In this document: one piece after another, positions 23,866 through 32,079 of the stretch
Layout of the letters: each line of letters begins with the position of its first letter
Numbering within the stretch: position 1 is the first letter of the stretch
From: Paenibacillus amylolyticus
Lineage (GTDB): Bacteria > Bacillota > Bacilli > Paenibacillales > Paenibacillaceae
Length of the DNA stretch: 48,381 nt
Direction: 5' to 3'
Assembly: GCF_003719335.1 (NCBI RefSeq)
Contig: NZ_RIAS01000027.1
Location: forward strand, 1-48,381
The notes under the pieces: generated by a model
What the model saw: the letters and a program-made list of their open reading frames with translations, nothing else
Database searches by the model: none
What the model was told of the DNA's origin: nothing
Made by a program: the position numbers and the translations under genes

Positions 23866-24798
23866 TCACGATTTGGCGGCCGGATTGAGCGGCCCCTGCT
23901 CGTTACCACCGCCAGCAGGCGAGAGATCATCATCCTCTTCCTGTCTCTCTTTCCGATACCACTGAGCAAACACATAAGCCAGCATGGAGACAAATATACC
24001 CTCCTGGATAAACTTCATGAGAATCCCACCGACCTGCTGATCCTCCTTCGTAGAAGACAGGATATTAAAGAACGCCGGCCCTCCGAATGAACGAAGAATC
24101 GCCGAAGAGTCGCCAGATACGCAATACCTCATCGCTTCAGCCCATATAGCGGGGTTGCTATACGTCTGATACAGCGGTTCGGAAGCAAAAATAATTAATC
24201 CACATGCAGGCGTTAACAGCACCATGTTCAAAAAGATAAATCCAACCTTTGACAAGCCTGATGCTTGTCTACCCTCTGGCAGAGGGTTAAGTAACGTCCA
24301 CCACATCAGCATGGATGTGATAAAAAGTACGATATAATACAACCGGTGAACGGTAAAATTCAACATGACATAATCATGCACAACGGGCAGATGATACAAG
24401 GAAAACAGTCCGTTGAACAGCACCGCCGCTACAATGGGATGCGCAAGGAAGGAAAGCTGGCGGGTAGGCAACCAGCGCACAACACCGCGCCATACCCAAG
24501 TCGGCAAACCTTTCATCATCAATGGCGGAGCAACAAGGTAGGATAATGCCATGCTCACCATATGGAAGCTGAACATCACATGACCCAGTAGATTGAAAGG
24601 ACCCGCTTGTGCCAGATATAGAGCTAATAGACCTGCGAGAAACAAGACCTTCTGTCCGGCTGTTGCTGGCTCTGCGCCCTGTACTCTCTCGCTGAACGGA
24701 CCCACTAATACAAGATAGGCTGCCGCAATAATCAAAAATAAAGCAAGAATAAGCGGACTCCATAAGTCGTCAAAACTGAAATATTGCAACCCGAGCAT
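23866..24798 (-). CDS. ctaG: CtaG-type cytochrome c oxidase assembly factor (caa3_CtaG)
   Basis: The 310-residue protein has about seven membrane helices and belongs to the caa3_CtaG family (GLQYFSFDDLWSPL at the start, HVMFSFHMVSMALSYLVAPPL near 95-115, ALFNGLFSLYHLP-type His motif near 155). It helps insert copper or mature subunit I of caa3 oxidase. I prefer the ATG at 24798, which has GGGAGG 8 nt upstream; the longer frame adds 12 untypical residues. It follows the ctaF terminator, so it may be expressed partly by readthrough. The C-terminal tail is acidic then Pro/Gly-rich. Confidence 0.87.
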   Translation of the reverse strand: MLGLQYFSFDDLWSPLILALFLIIAAAYLVLVGPFSERVQGAEPATAGQKVLFLAGLLALYLAQAGPFNLLGHVMFSFHMVSMALSYLVAPPLMMKGLPTWVWRGVVRWLPTRQLSFLAHPIVAAVLFNGLFSLYHLPVVHDYVMLNFTVHRLYYIVLFITSMLMWWTLLNPLPEGRQASGLSKVGFIFLNMVLLTPACGLIIFASEPLYQTYSNPAIWAEAMRYCVSGDSSAILRSFGGPAFFNILSSTKEDQQVGGILMKFIQEGIFVSMLAYVFAQWYRKERQEEDDDLSPAGGGNEQGPLNPAAKS

Positions 24799-24929
24799 AC
24801 GGGAAACCTCCCCGTGACCTGTTTTGGTGAACATTTATTTCACTTACCACGATGTTACACTTTCTTCATGACCGCATCCTGAAACGATCCAGAGATGTGA
24901 ACCTCCATCATTCACTCGCATAAAAGGGG

Positions 24930-24956
24930 AAAAGACGGCAGCAATACGCTGCCGCC
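24930..24956 (-). terminator. Terminator after ctaF
   Basis: Stem GGCGGCAGC/GCTGCCGTC with a GTATT loop is followed on the minus strand by TTTTCCCCTTTT. It lies between ctaF and ctaG. Confidence 0.75.
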
Positions 24957-24963
24957 ATCTCTC

Positions 24964-25284
24964 TTACCACCAGACCCAGAAAAGGGCCATAATAATACAT
25001 GTAAAGGCTACGAAAAATCCAAAGGCCATAAATAGTATCGGCATCAAGTGGCCTTTGTCCTTCAAGTGCATCCAGTAACCAAGCTGCACAAATACCTGCA
25101 AAATGGCCATGACAACCATAATAATAATGGTGAAGGTTGTGTTAACCCCTCCGGCTGCGGCAGCCGCAAAGGCAATCAACGTGAGTATAATGGAGAAAAT
25201 AAACACGACGACATGCTTCGAAGGCCCTTCCGCACGGTGACGGTGCTTCACCGGCTGTTGATCACTTTGATCCTGAGCGGACAT
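24964..25284 (-). CDS. ctaF: Cytochrome c oxidase subunit IV
   Basis: The 106-residue membrane protein has three helices (VVVFIFSIILTLIAFAAAAA, FTIIIMVVMAILQVFVQLGY, FMAFGFFVAFTCIIMAL). The family signature VQLGYWMHLKDKG is the COX4_pro/CtaF motif. It is the small stabilising subunit of caa3 oxidase. The gene starts 3 bp after the ctaE stop. Confidence 0.9.
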   Translation of the reverse strand: MSAQDQSDQQPVKHRHRAEGPSKHVVVFIFSIILTLIAFAAAAAGGVNTTFTIIIMVVMAILQVFVQLGYWMHLKDKGHLMPILFMAFGFFVAFTCIIMALFWVWW

Positions 25285-25287
25285 GTG

Positions 25288-25914
25288 TTACCCCACCTTT
25301 CCGAGCAGGTACACGACCGTAAAGATGAACACCCACACAACGTCGATGAAGTGCCAGTACATGGCGGAAACATAGACTTTCGGTGCGGTTACGACCGTTA
25401 ATCCTTTTTTGAACAGTTGCCCGATAATGATTCCGATCCATACAATACCGAACGCTACGTGGGCTCCGTGGAACCCGACCAGCGTGTAGAATGCCGAACT
25501 GAAGGCACTCGTGGTCATGCCAAATTCTTTATGTTTCACGTACTCGTAGAACTCGTAAATCTCCAGACCAAGGAATCCCAGACCTAGAACAACCGTGATC
25601 CCCAGCCACAGAGCCAGTGCATTTCGTTTCCCCTTGTGCATCGCCTGGATGGCGAATACACTCGTCAAGCTGCTGACCAAGAGGATGAACGTTGCTGCTG
25701 CCACAAGCGGCAGATGGAACAGTTCATTCGCTGTAGGTCCATCATTGGTCTGCCCGCGGAGTGCGAGGAAGGTCGCGAAGAGTGTACCGAACAGTACCGT
25801 CTCACCGCCAAGGAACAACCAGAAGCCAATAAGCTTGTTGCGTCCTTCCAGCGTTGCCTTCTCTGGTTCATGCGGCAGTTTGCCGTTTACCGGCTCGGCA
25901 TGTGAGGTTGTCAT
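25288..25914 (-). CDS. ctaE: Cytochrome c oxidase subunit III
   Basis: This 208-residue membrane protein has five helices, the length of Bacillus CtaE. GFWLFLGGETVLFGTLFATF is the entry helix; FYTLVGFHGAHVAFGIVWI contains the conserved GxHxxHV-like motif; YWHFIDVVWVFIFTVVYL closes it. Subunit III supports proton uptake and stability of the oxidase. The start codon overlaps the ctaD stop by four bases, so the two are translationally coupled. Confidence 0.93.
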   Translation of the reverse strand: MTTSHAEPVNGKLPHEPEKATLEGRNKLIGFWLFLGGETVLFGTLFATFLALRGQTNDGPTANELFHLPLVAAATFILLVSSLTSVFAIQAMHKGKRNALALWLGITVVLGLGFLGLEIYEFYEYVKHKEFGMTTSAFSSAFYTLVGFHGAHVAFGIVWIGIIIGQLFKKGLTVVTAPKVYVSAMYWHFIDVVWVFIFTVVYLLGKVG

Positions 25915-27800
25915 GTTCTCGCCCCCTTCTCGTCCTGATCCTCGGGTTCAATGTGCCAGCCGTGATCGTCATATAATGAGCGCAATGCCATCGCGCCAAA
26001 TGTAATAAGAAGACCGATAATAAGCACAATATAATTATTGAAAATGAGATTCATGAATTCCAATTCGAATTTGTCTTTGCTGAACATCAGTCCAAGTCCG
26101 GCGATAAAAATACCTACCGACATAACAAACGGCAACGGTGTAGCGGATGGCATATGAATGGAACCTACCGGCTCCGCAGGAGTCATCTCCTTGTTGCCTG
26201 CCATCTTCTCTTTCCAATATGCATCAATACCACGTACCAGCGGCGTTTGTTTGAAGTTGTACTCTGGCGGCGGCGATGGAATCGTCCACTCCAATGTACG
26301 ACCGTCTTCCCACGGATCGTTTGGTGCATCAATTGGTTTCTTCGTGGTGATGACGATGTTCACCAGGAAGATAATGACCCCAACGCCCATCAGGAACGCG
26401 CCGATGGAGCTGACCAGGTTAAGCAGGTCAAAATCCTGATTCGGCAAGTATGTAACAATCCGGCGCTGCATCCCCATCAGACCGAGGAAATGCTGTACGA
26501 AGAAGGTTAGCTGGAATCCGATCATGAATGTCCAGAATGTCCATTTTCCAAGTGATTCACTCAGAATACGGCCAAACATCTTCGGCCACCAATAATGAAG
26601 TCCCGCAAATAATCCAAGTACCAGTCCGCCCACGATAACATAGTGGAAGTGAGCTACGACAAAGTAAGTGTCATGGAACTGGAAGTCCGCCGGGGCAGAA
26701 GCGAGCATGACACCGGTAACCCCACCCATAACGAAGGTTGGTACAAATCCGACAGCAAAGAGATTTGCCGCCGTAAAGCGAATCTGTCCGCCCCACATCG
26801 TAAAGAGCCAGTTGAAGATTTTGATTCCGGTTGGTACGGCAATCAGCATCGTTGAGATCGAGAATAACGCGTTTGCTACGTTACCAAGACCCGTCGTAAA
26901 CATGTGATGCGCCCATACCATGAAGCCCAGGAAGGCAATCAGAATGGTTGCAAATACCATGGAGCTATATCCAAACAACCGCTTACGCGAGAAGGTCGGA
27001 ATAACCTCCGAGATAATGCCGAATGCCGGCAAGATCAGGATGTAAACTTCCGGGTGTCCGAAAATCCAGAAGATATGCTGCCAGAGCACGGGGTTACCGC
27101 CGCCTGCAACATTGAAGAAATTCGCATCGAGAATGCGGTCAAACGTCAATAACACAAGGCCTACCGTGATGGCAGGAAAAGCAAACAAAATAATTGCTGA
27201 TGTAATAAACGTGGTCCAGGTAAACATCGGCATCCGCATATAAGACATCCCTGGCGCACGCATGGTGATAATGGTAGCCAGGAAGTTAATGCCCCCGATG
27301 AGTGTACCCAGACCGGCGATCTGAAGACCGATCGTATAGAAGTCCACACCGTGTGTTTCGCTATACTGCGAACCGGAGAGAGGTGTATACGCTGTCCAGC
27401 CTGCATCCGGCGCGCCTCCCATAATCCAGCTCAGATTGAGCAATAAACCACCGAACAAAAATGTCCAGAATCCCAGGGCGTTAACAAACGGGAATGCTAC
27501 GTCACGTGCCCCGATCTGCAAAGGGACCACCGCATTCATAATGGCAAAAATAATCGGCATGACGCCAAGGAAAATCATCGTAGTTCCATGCATCGTAATC
27601 AATTCATTAAACACTTGCGCCGATACAAAATCGTTCATCGGCTTCATCAGTTGAATCCGGATCAAAATGGCTTCGATACCGCCAATGCCGAAGAAAAGTC
27701 CGCCTGCAATCAAGTAAAGAACGGCGATTTTTTTGTGATCGACGGTGGTGATCCAGTCCATCAAGCCCTTGTACCGCTTGACGCTATGCGCATGAGCCAA
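25911..27800 (-). CDS. ctaD: Cytochrome c oxidase subunit I (haem-copper catalytic subunit)
   Basis: The 629-residue catalytic subunit binds low-spin haem and the haem-CuB centre. MHGTTMIFLGVMPI carries a haem ligand His, HIFWIFGHPEVYILILPAFG carries the CuB His and the His-Tyr crosslink pair, VWAHHMFTTG carries the two CuB His, and VVAHFHYVIVGG carries the haem ligands. The C-terminal extension with two further helices is typical of caa3-type CtaD. The K and D channel residues were not checked individually. It follows ctaC after 32 bp and overlaps ctaE. Confidence 0.95.
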   Translation of the reverse strand: MAHAHSVKRYKGLMDWITTVDHKKIAVLYLIAGGLFFGIGGIEAILIRIQLMKPMNDFVSAQVFNELITMHGTTMIFLGVMPIIFAIMNAVVPLQIGARDVAFPFVNALGFWTFLFGGLLLNLSWIMGGAPDAGWTAYTPLSGSQYSETHGVDFYTIGLQIAGLGTLIGGINFLATIITMRAPGMSYMRMPMFTWTTFITSAIILFAFPAITVGLVLLTFDRILDANFFNVAGGGNPVLWQHIFWIFGHPEVYILILPAFGIISEVIPTFSRKRLFGYSSMVFATILIAFLGFMVWAHHMFTTGLGNVANALFSISTMLIAVPTGIKIFNWLFTMWGGQIRFTAANLFAVGFVPTFVMGGVTGVMLASAPADFQFHDTYFVVAHFHYVIVGGLVLGLFAGLHYWWPKMFGRILSESLGKWTFWTFMIGFQLTFFVQHFLGLMGMQRRIVTYLPNQDFDLLNLVSSIGAFLMGVGVIIFLVNIVITTKKPIDAPNDPWEDGRTLEWTIPSPPPEYNFKQTPLVRGIDAYWKEKMAGNKEMTPAEPVGSIHMPSATPLPFVMSVGIFIAGLGLMFSKDKFELEFMNLIFNNYIVLIIGLLITFGAMALRSLYDDHGWHIEPEDQDEKGART

Positions 27801-27832
27801 GGTTGTGTACCCCCTTCTTCATCCTTGCTGTT

Positions 27833-28885
27833 CTATTCGTAGTCCAATTTGTAATTGGCCAAATATTCGGCAATTCCGTCGATTTCTTCATCCGTCAGTC
27901 CCAGACTCTTCGGACTCGGCATCGTATTGCCCGGCTTCACAGCTTGTGGATCATGAAGCCACTCTTTCATGTTATCCAGTACCGGTTTACCTTCTTCCTG
28001 ACCTTCACGTTGATTCAGCAAAATGCCTGCAACGGATTCCTTGCCGCCAATACCTGTAAGGTTCGGTGCAACAGGTCCGCCCTGATCGCCAACAGCGTGA
28101 CAAGACAGGCAGTTCGTTTTGAATTTCTCAGCAAGCTGTGTGTCTTCAGGAAGAACAGCTGGCGCTTTCATCGCGTTAACCCAGCGGTCAAAGGACTCCT
28201 GGCTAACAGCCTTAACTTTGAATTCCATAAAAGCATGAGATCTACCGCATAACTCGGCACATTTACCACGGTAAACGCCTTCATTTGGAGCAGAAAAGCT
28301 GAATTTGTTCAATGTTCCATCCGGGTTTGTGTCCATTTTGCCCGCAAGTGACGGCACCCAGAAGGAATGAAGCACGTCCGCGGTTTTCAATTCGAATGCA
28401 ATTTTCTTTCCGGTCGGGATGATGAGGTCTTGAGCGGTGGTTATGTCATACTGAGGATAAGTGAATTCCCACCAATACTGATGTGAGGTTACCTGGACCT
28501 TAACTGCGTTTTTGTCGTTCGTCAGATCTTCACCATGGGCAAAAATCGTCTGCACTGTTGGTACAGCCAAAATAATGACCAGCAGAAGTGGAATGGCTGT
28601 CCATATTACTTCCAGTTTGAAGTTTCCTTCAACCTGCTCAGGCATTTCGGTCTGCCCTGCTCGTCTGCGAAACTTGATCAGGACATAGGCAGCAATCGCA
28701 AATACAATGATGAGCACCACGATCATAATCGCAATAGACAGCTTCATCAGATCTAATTGGTCTTGCGCCACAGGACCCTGAGGTTTCATTGCCGACAAGT
28801 CTTCCCGCCCGCATGCGGATAGCAGCAAAGAGAACACTGCCAGCAAGGGAAGGATTCGCTTTGCAACCTGCCACTGTTTCATCAT
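27833..28885 (-). CDS. ctaC: Cytochrome c oxidase subunit II with fused cytochrome c domain
   Basis: The 350-residue lipoprotein has a signal sequence with lipobox LLLSACG, two membrane helices and a CuA cupredoxin domain (YRGKCAELCGRSHAFMEFKV, both Cys plus Met/His present). A C-terminal cytochrome c domain carries CLSCH (haem attachment) and a distal Met near MPSPKSLGLTDEE. The fusion defines caa3 oxidases. The start is probably the ATG at 28885 (GTGGGG upstream); the longer frame to 28948 puts a hydrophilic run before the signal peptide. It is the first gene of ctaCDEF, with a strong promoter about 200 bp upstream. Confidence 0.93.
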   Translation of the reverse strand: MMKQWQVAKRILPLLAVFSLLLSACGREDLSAMKPQGPVAQDQLDLMKLSIAIMIVVLIIVFAIAAYVLIKFRRRAGQTEMPEQVEGNFKLEVIWTAIPLLLVIILAVPTVQTIFAHGEDLTNDKNAVKVQVTSHQYWWEFTYPQYDITTAQDLIIPTGKKIAFELKTADVLHSFWVPSLAGKMDTNPDGTLNKFSFSAPNEGVYRGKCAELCGRSHAFMEFKVKAVSQESFDRWVNAMKAPAVLPEDTQLAEKFKTNCLSCHAVGDQGGPVAPNLTGIGGKESVAGILLNQREGQEEGKPVLDNMKEWLHDPQAVKPGNTMPSPKSLGLTDEEIDGIAEYLANYKLDYE

Positions 28886-29093
28886 TGATCTACCCCACTT
28901 TTTTACGTTTTCGTAGATTACGGTTGTCGTTCGGTACAAAGGCAGCACATGTACATTTCAGCACGATAAACATAATCCTCTTCATCATATAGAATGCTTA
29001 CAAAAATAACGCTTCCAGTACTCCCGTCATTTCCTGCCCAGGGCATGTCTGCGCATTCTTCCAATTCATTCTATATGCTTCAATCACTTATTA

Positions 29094-29122
29094 AATATAA
29101 GTTGAGGGTATGATTTTGTCAA
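29094..29122 (-). promoter_or_regulatory. Promoter of the ctaCDEF operon
   Basis: On the minus strand, TTGACA (29117-29122, full consensus) and TATATT (29094-29099) are 17 bp apart. Just upstream, the direct repeat GTGAAC..GTGAAC (around 29133-29155) resembles ResD-type TTTGTGAA boxes. The region 28949-29093 is an untranslated leader with no other feature seen. Confidence 0.8.
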
Positions 29123-29182
29123 TCTTTGGACACATGTTCACAAATTGTTCACTTTATGTATAAAACCGCATCACAACTTGAT

Positions 29183-29198
29183 TTGCAAACGATTTCAA
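29183..29198. promoter_or_regulatory. Candidate cre box (CcpA site) upstream of ctaC
   Basis: TTGCAAACGATTTCAA fits the WTGNAANCGNWNNCWW consensus at every fixed position on both strands. It lies about 60 bp upstream of the ctaC -35. Glucose repression through CcpA is known for Bacillus subtilis ctaCDEF. The remainder of 29200-29489 shows only a hairpin at 29352-29404. Confidence 0.6.
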
Positions 29199-29489
29199 TT
29201 ATAAGTATTACGATTCGTCTCTGAAAAATTTTGCCAAATTTCGGTGATAAACTCAATTTTCTTAGCGATTTTTATCACAATCAAAACATGCGTTATTATG
29301 CAAAAGAACCCCCTCTAATATTAGGGAATCATTACCATATGTACTGGAAATGAACGAATCTGCCCTCTACATTGGATAACCTCATTGGCTTGGAGCAGAT
29401 TCGCCATTTATTCATATCATTCCAGAAGTTAATTCCCGGATTAAAAATTCACGCTTCCTTCTTTTTAATTCTGATTACACTCGCTGTTT

Positions 29490-30245
29490 TCAAGTTCCAT
29501 CCGTTAGAATCAACGGCCCATCCTTGGTAATGGCTACAGTATGTTCATACTGTACTCCCCAGCTTTCATCCAGCGTTCGAACTGTCCAGCCATCCTCATC
29601 CCACACCACAGCCCCAGAGCTACCCTTCGTGAATATGGGTTCAATGGTTATGACCATGCCTTCGGTAAGCATCATTCCTGTTTTTCGTTTTCCATAAGGC
29701 AGTACATTCGGTGGCTCGTGGATATATTGCCCTATGCCATGGCCGATAAGCGGTTTGACGATCCCGTATCGGTACAATCGTGCCGTTCGTTCAATGGCGC
29801 TCCCAATGTCTCCAAGGGTATTCCCAGGAACGGCCTGCGCGATCGCTTTATAAAGTGCTTTTTCCGTGCGTTTCATAAGCCGGCGAATGGATCTGCTTGG
29901 TTCATCTATAGCATATGTCCAGGCCGAGTCAGCAAGCCAGCCTTCTTTGTTCACTACCATATCAATCGTCACGACATCTCCACTTGCAAGTGCCTGGCTT
30001 CCAGGAAACCCGTGACACACCACTTCGTTGACGGAAGCACATATAGCGTAAGGATAGCCTTTATACCCTTTCTGCTCGGGTGTGGCTCCATGATCCGCAA
30101 GAAAGGCCTCCACGCGCTCGTTAATCTCCGCTGTTGTGGTGCCTGGAACCATGTACTGCTCAATATGTTGATGGCATTCTTTTAATATCCGTCCCGCTTC
30201 CCGCATGTAGCCAATCTCTTCTCTGGTTTTCAATATAGGGTCCAC
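29490..30245 (-). CDS. map: Type I methionine aminopeptidase
   Basis: This 251-residue pita-bread-fold metallopeptidase removes initiator Met. Metal ligands are seen in VVTIDMVV (Asp), WLADSAWTY (Asp), IGHGIGQYIHEPP (His), MVITIEPIF (Glu) and VQYEHTVAI (Glu). CHGFPGS is the conserved substrate-side His loop. It starts at GTG with AAGGATGAAGG upstream. Its location away from the ribosomal protein and adk cluster suggests a second, accessory Map such as Bacillus YflG (MapB), but the main locus is not in this window. Confidence 0.92.
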   Translation of the reverse strand: MDPILKTREEIGYMREAGRILKECHQHIEQYMVPGTTTAEINERVEAFLADHGATPEQKGYKGYPYAICASVNEVVCHGFPGSQALASGDVVTIDMVVNKEGWLADSAWTYAIDEPSRSIRRLMKRTEKALYKAIAQAVPGNTLGDIGSAIERTARLYRYGIVKPLIGHGIGQYIHEPPNVLPYGKRKTGMMLTEGMVITIEPIFTKGSSGAVVWDEDGWTVRTLDESWGVQYEHTVAITKDGPLILTDGT

Positions 30246-30367
30246 ATGCCTTCATCCTTCCTGCTGTAGGTATATTTCCATATATATGCGAGAAATTCAG
30301 AACAAAGCCCCTAAAGTACACCAAAATCCAGGATAATATAGATACATGCTAATTGACTCCACAAACG

Positions 30368-30409
30368 CAAAAAAAACCGTCTGCCGGAGCCAAGGCCCGA
30401 GAGACGGTT
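30368..30409 (-). terminator. Terminator of the 62-residue gene
   Basis: AACCGTCT/AGACGGTT (30375-30382 with 30402-30409) encloses a GC-rich inner stem and is followed on the minus strand by a run of eight T. Confidence 0.85.
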
Positions 30410-30450
30410 CTATTCATATTGGAACAGTATAATCAGAAGTTGGTGTTGTT

Positions 30451-30639
30451 TCAGGATACGGAAGAATCCATCTTGACAAGCTCATGCTCAACGACAGAAG
30501 TCAATTCTTCCTCATATCCACCCGTAATCCGGTATTTTCTCACATACTCCTTCACGAATTTTTTTGGATCTTTAGGACGGAAAATCCGAGTCATTTCCCT
30601 CAAACTTTCTTTGACCTCATTGTGACCTTTCGTTGCCAT
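30451..30639 (-). CDS. Small basic protein of unknown function
   Basis: The 62-residue soluble protein is rich in Lys, Arg and Glu (VKESLREMTRIFRPKDPKKF, then EYVRKYRITGGYEEEL). GGGAGGG lies 7 nt before the ATG, and a strong terminator follows 40 bp after the stop, so it is a genuine single-gene unit. No domain is recognised. The upstream 180 bp contain several hairpins. Expression signals are better than those of many annotated hypothetical genes. Confidence 0.75.
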   Translation of the reverse strand: MATKGHNEVKESLREMTRIFRPKDPKKFVKEYVRKYRITGGYEEELTSVVEHELVKMDSSVS

Positions 30640-31034
30640 TGTAATTCCCTCCCAAAACGTTGAAAGTGAATGCTCCGTTTAGAGAACGCCGAATAAGTCT
30701 TAAATGCCATTCATGAAGTTGTGTGCGCGGCTTAAAGCAAGCTTTAGGTCGGGAACCTCGCCGAATAGCAAGTACCTGACACTATAAATACCCGATATGA
30801 TTCAGGTTGAATCATAATCTTATTGTATCATATTCGGAACCTCGTTACGACTTGACGATTTTTCCTAATATATATAACGGTTTTACTGCCCAAAAAGTTT
30901 AATTCCGAATCATATTTTATAAAATGTTTATTCTATACGGATTAATCTATCCAGCATAACCATCAACTATTCGGGGGATATTATCTTGGATCACCAAATT
31001 AGTTAACTATATGGAACTAAAAGGAGGACCTGTT

Positions 31035-31307
31035 ATGGAACGCAAAGAACAGGACATGTTACCCCTTTCGCATGAAAAGGTTGAGGTCGACGGCGTTTAT
31101 ATCAATGAAGCCGGGCAGGAAGAGCATCTTCACCGGGGGCAAGAGTTCCCCGCCGATCTCGTACTCGGCAAGACCGAATGGAAGCTGACAGAGTATGCCT
31201 TTGATAATCACCACGATGGAAAAACAGATGAACGTCTGGTGCCCAAGGAAGATGATCAAAATAAAAAAGGGAAAATAAACAGTCCTCGAAGACAGATTCA
31301 AACTTAA
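31035..31307 (+). CDS. Small hydrophilic conserved-type protein (YjzC-like segment)
   Basis: The 90-residue protein starts at the ATG with AAAGGAGG upstream; eight extra codons from an earlier ATG lack such a site. The central part VDGVYINEAGQEE, GQEFPADLVLGKTEWKLTEY recalls the short YjzC-type proteins of Bacilli (a GxY..EtG...F start and an F/L-W segment). The C-terminal third is highly charged (DERLVPKEDDQNKKG). It lies 70 bp upstream of a DUF4870 membrane gene on the same strand. Function unknown. Confidence 0.75.
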   Translation: MERKEQDMLPLSHEKVEVDGVYINEAGQEEHLHRGQEFPADLVLGKTEWKLTEYAFDNHHDGKTDERLVPKEDDQNKKGKINSPRRQIQT

Positions 31308-31378
31308 TCCATTCATCGGTTCAGTTCTGTCCACCTCCTACATAGCCTATATAAAAAGGACAAAGGAGGCTGGGCCGA

Positions 31379-31717
31379 ATGTCTCCCATGAAATCGTCCA
31401 GCGGTCTGGATGAAAATATAGCCGGCATGCTGTGTTATTTATTCACGTTTGTAGGCGGCATCATCTTTCTAGCTGTGGAGAAGCGCAGTCGATTTGTGTT
31501 GTTCCACGCTCTTCAATCCGTGACGGTTTTCGGACTGATCATGGTTGGTCATGTGTTGTCGACCTTTCTTCCACTGTTTGGCCCACTTGTAGCTTCACTG
31601 TTATCTCTGCTTGGTGTAATCGTATGGCTCCTGACCGTCGTTACAAGTCTGCAAGGAAAATGGCTTAAGCTGCCTTGGGTTGGTGATTTTGCCGAGAAGC
31701 AGATGCGGCATCTTTAA
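31379..31717 (+). CDS. DUF4870 membrane protein
   Basis: The 112-residue protein has three membrane helices: IAGMLCYLFTFVGGIIFL, VLFHALQSVTVFGLIMVGHVL and LVASLLSLLGVIVWLLTVV. The RFVLFHALQ motif is the DUF4870/Tic20-like signature, and the LPWVGDFAE end is common in the family. GGAGG precedes the ATG by 9 nt. Role unknown; family members often occur near stress genes. Confidence 0.85.
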   Translation: MSPMKSSSGLDENIAGMLCYLFTFVGGIIFLAVEKRSRFVLFHALQSVTVFGLIMVGHVLSTFLPLFGPLVASLLSLLGVIVWLLTVVTSLQGKWLKLPWVGDFAEKQMRHL

Positions 31718-31740
31718 TATCGTATCGTGCAATACCAAGA

Positions 31741-31786
31741 AAACACCGAAACAATGGTTTGTGCTGAACCCATTGTTTCGGTGTTT
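31741..31786. terminator. Hairpin terminator after the DUF4870 gene
   Basis: AAACACCGAAACAATGG pairs with CCATTGTTTCGGTGTTT, a 17-bp stem with T-poor flanks. It lies 25 bp past the stop. The gap 31790-32079 shows nothing else recognisable apart from a weak TAAAGC/GCTTTA hairpin near 32010. Confidence 0.65.
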
Positions 31787-32079
31787 CCTGTGCGTAAATT
31801 ATGTTAACTGTCCAAAATAAAGGTTAACTTGCACTTCATCGCATTGATATTTTATAACATGAATAATACAAGAAATAAATCATTCATATCCTGAGTCAAC
31901 ATGCTTTATGCCGTAAATCATTCATGTAGTACAGTTTACATAATATAGCATTTGAACCCATATGCACGCACTCCCATAAACGACAAAAACGCTCCTCCGT
32001 GCTCACACTAAAGCAACCTGCCTTAGCTTTATTGATCTACTACTTTCGCAACTAGTCTTACATTACTCCTTACCTCATC

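Noticed and set aside
29541..30185. ORF of 214 codons antisense to map
   Set aside because: Complement of a gene with complete methionine aminopeptidase metal ligands; its translation has no recognisable features.
30640..30830. 6S RNA or T-box leader
   Set aside because: No T-box motif (AGGGTGGNACCGCG) and no convincing 6S bubble; only short hairpins are seen.
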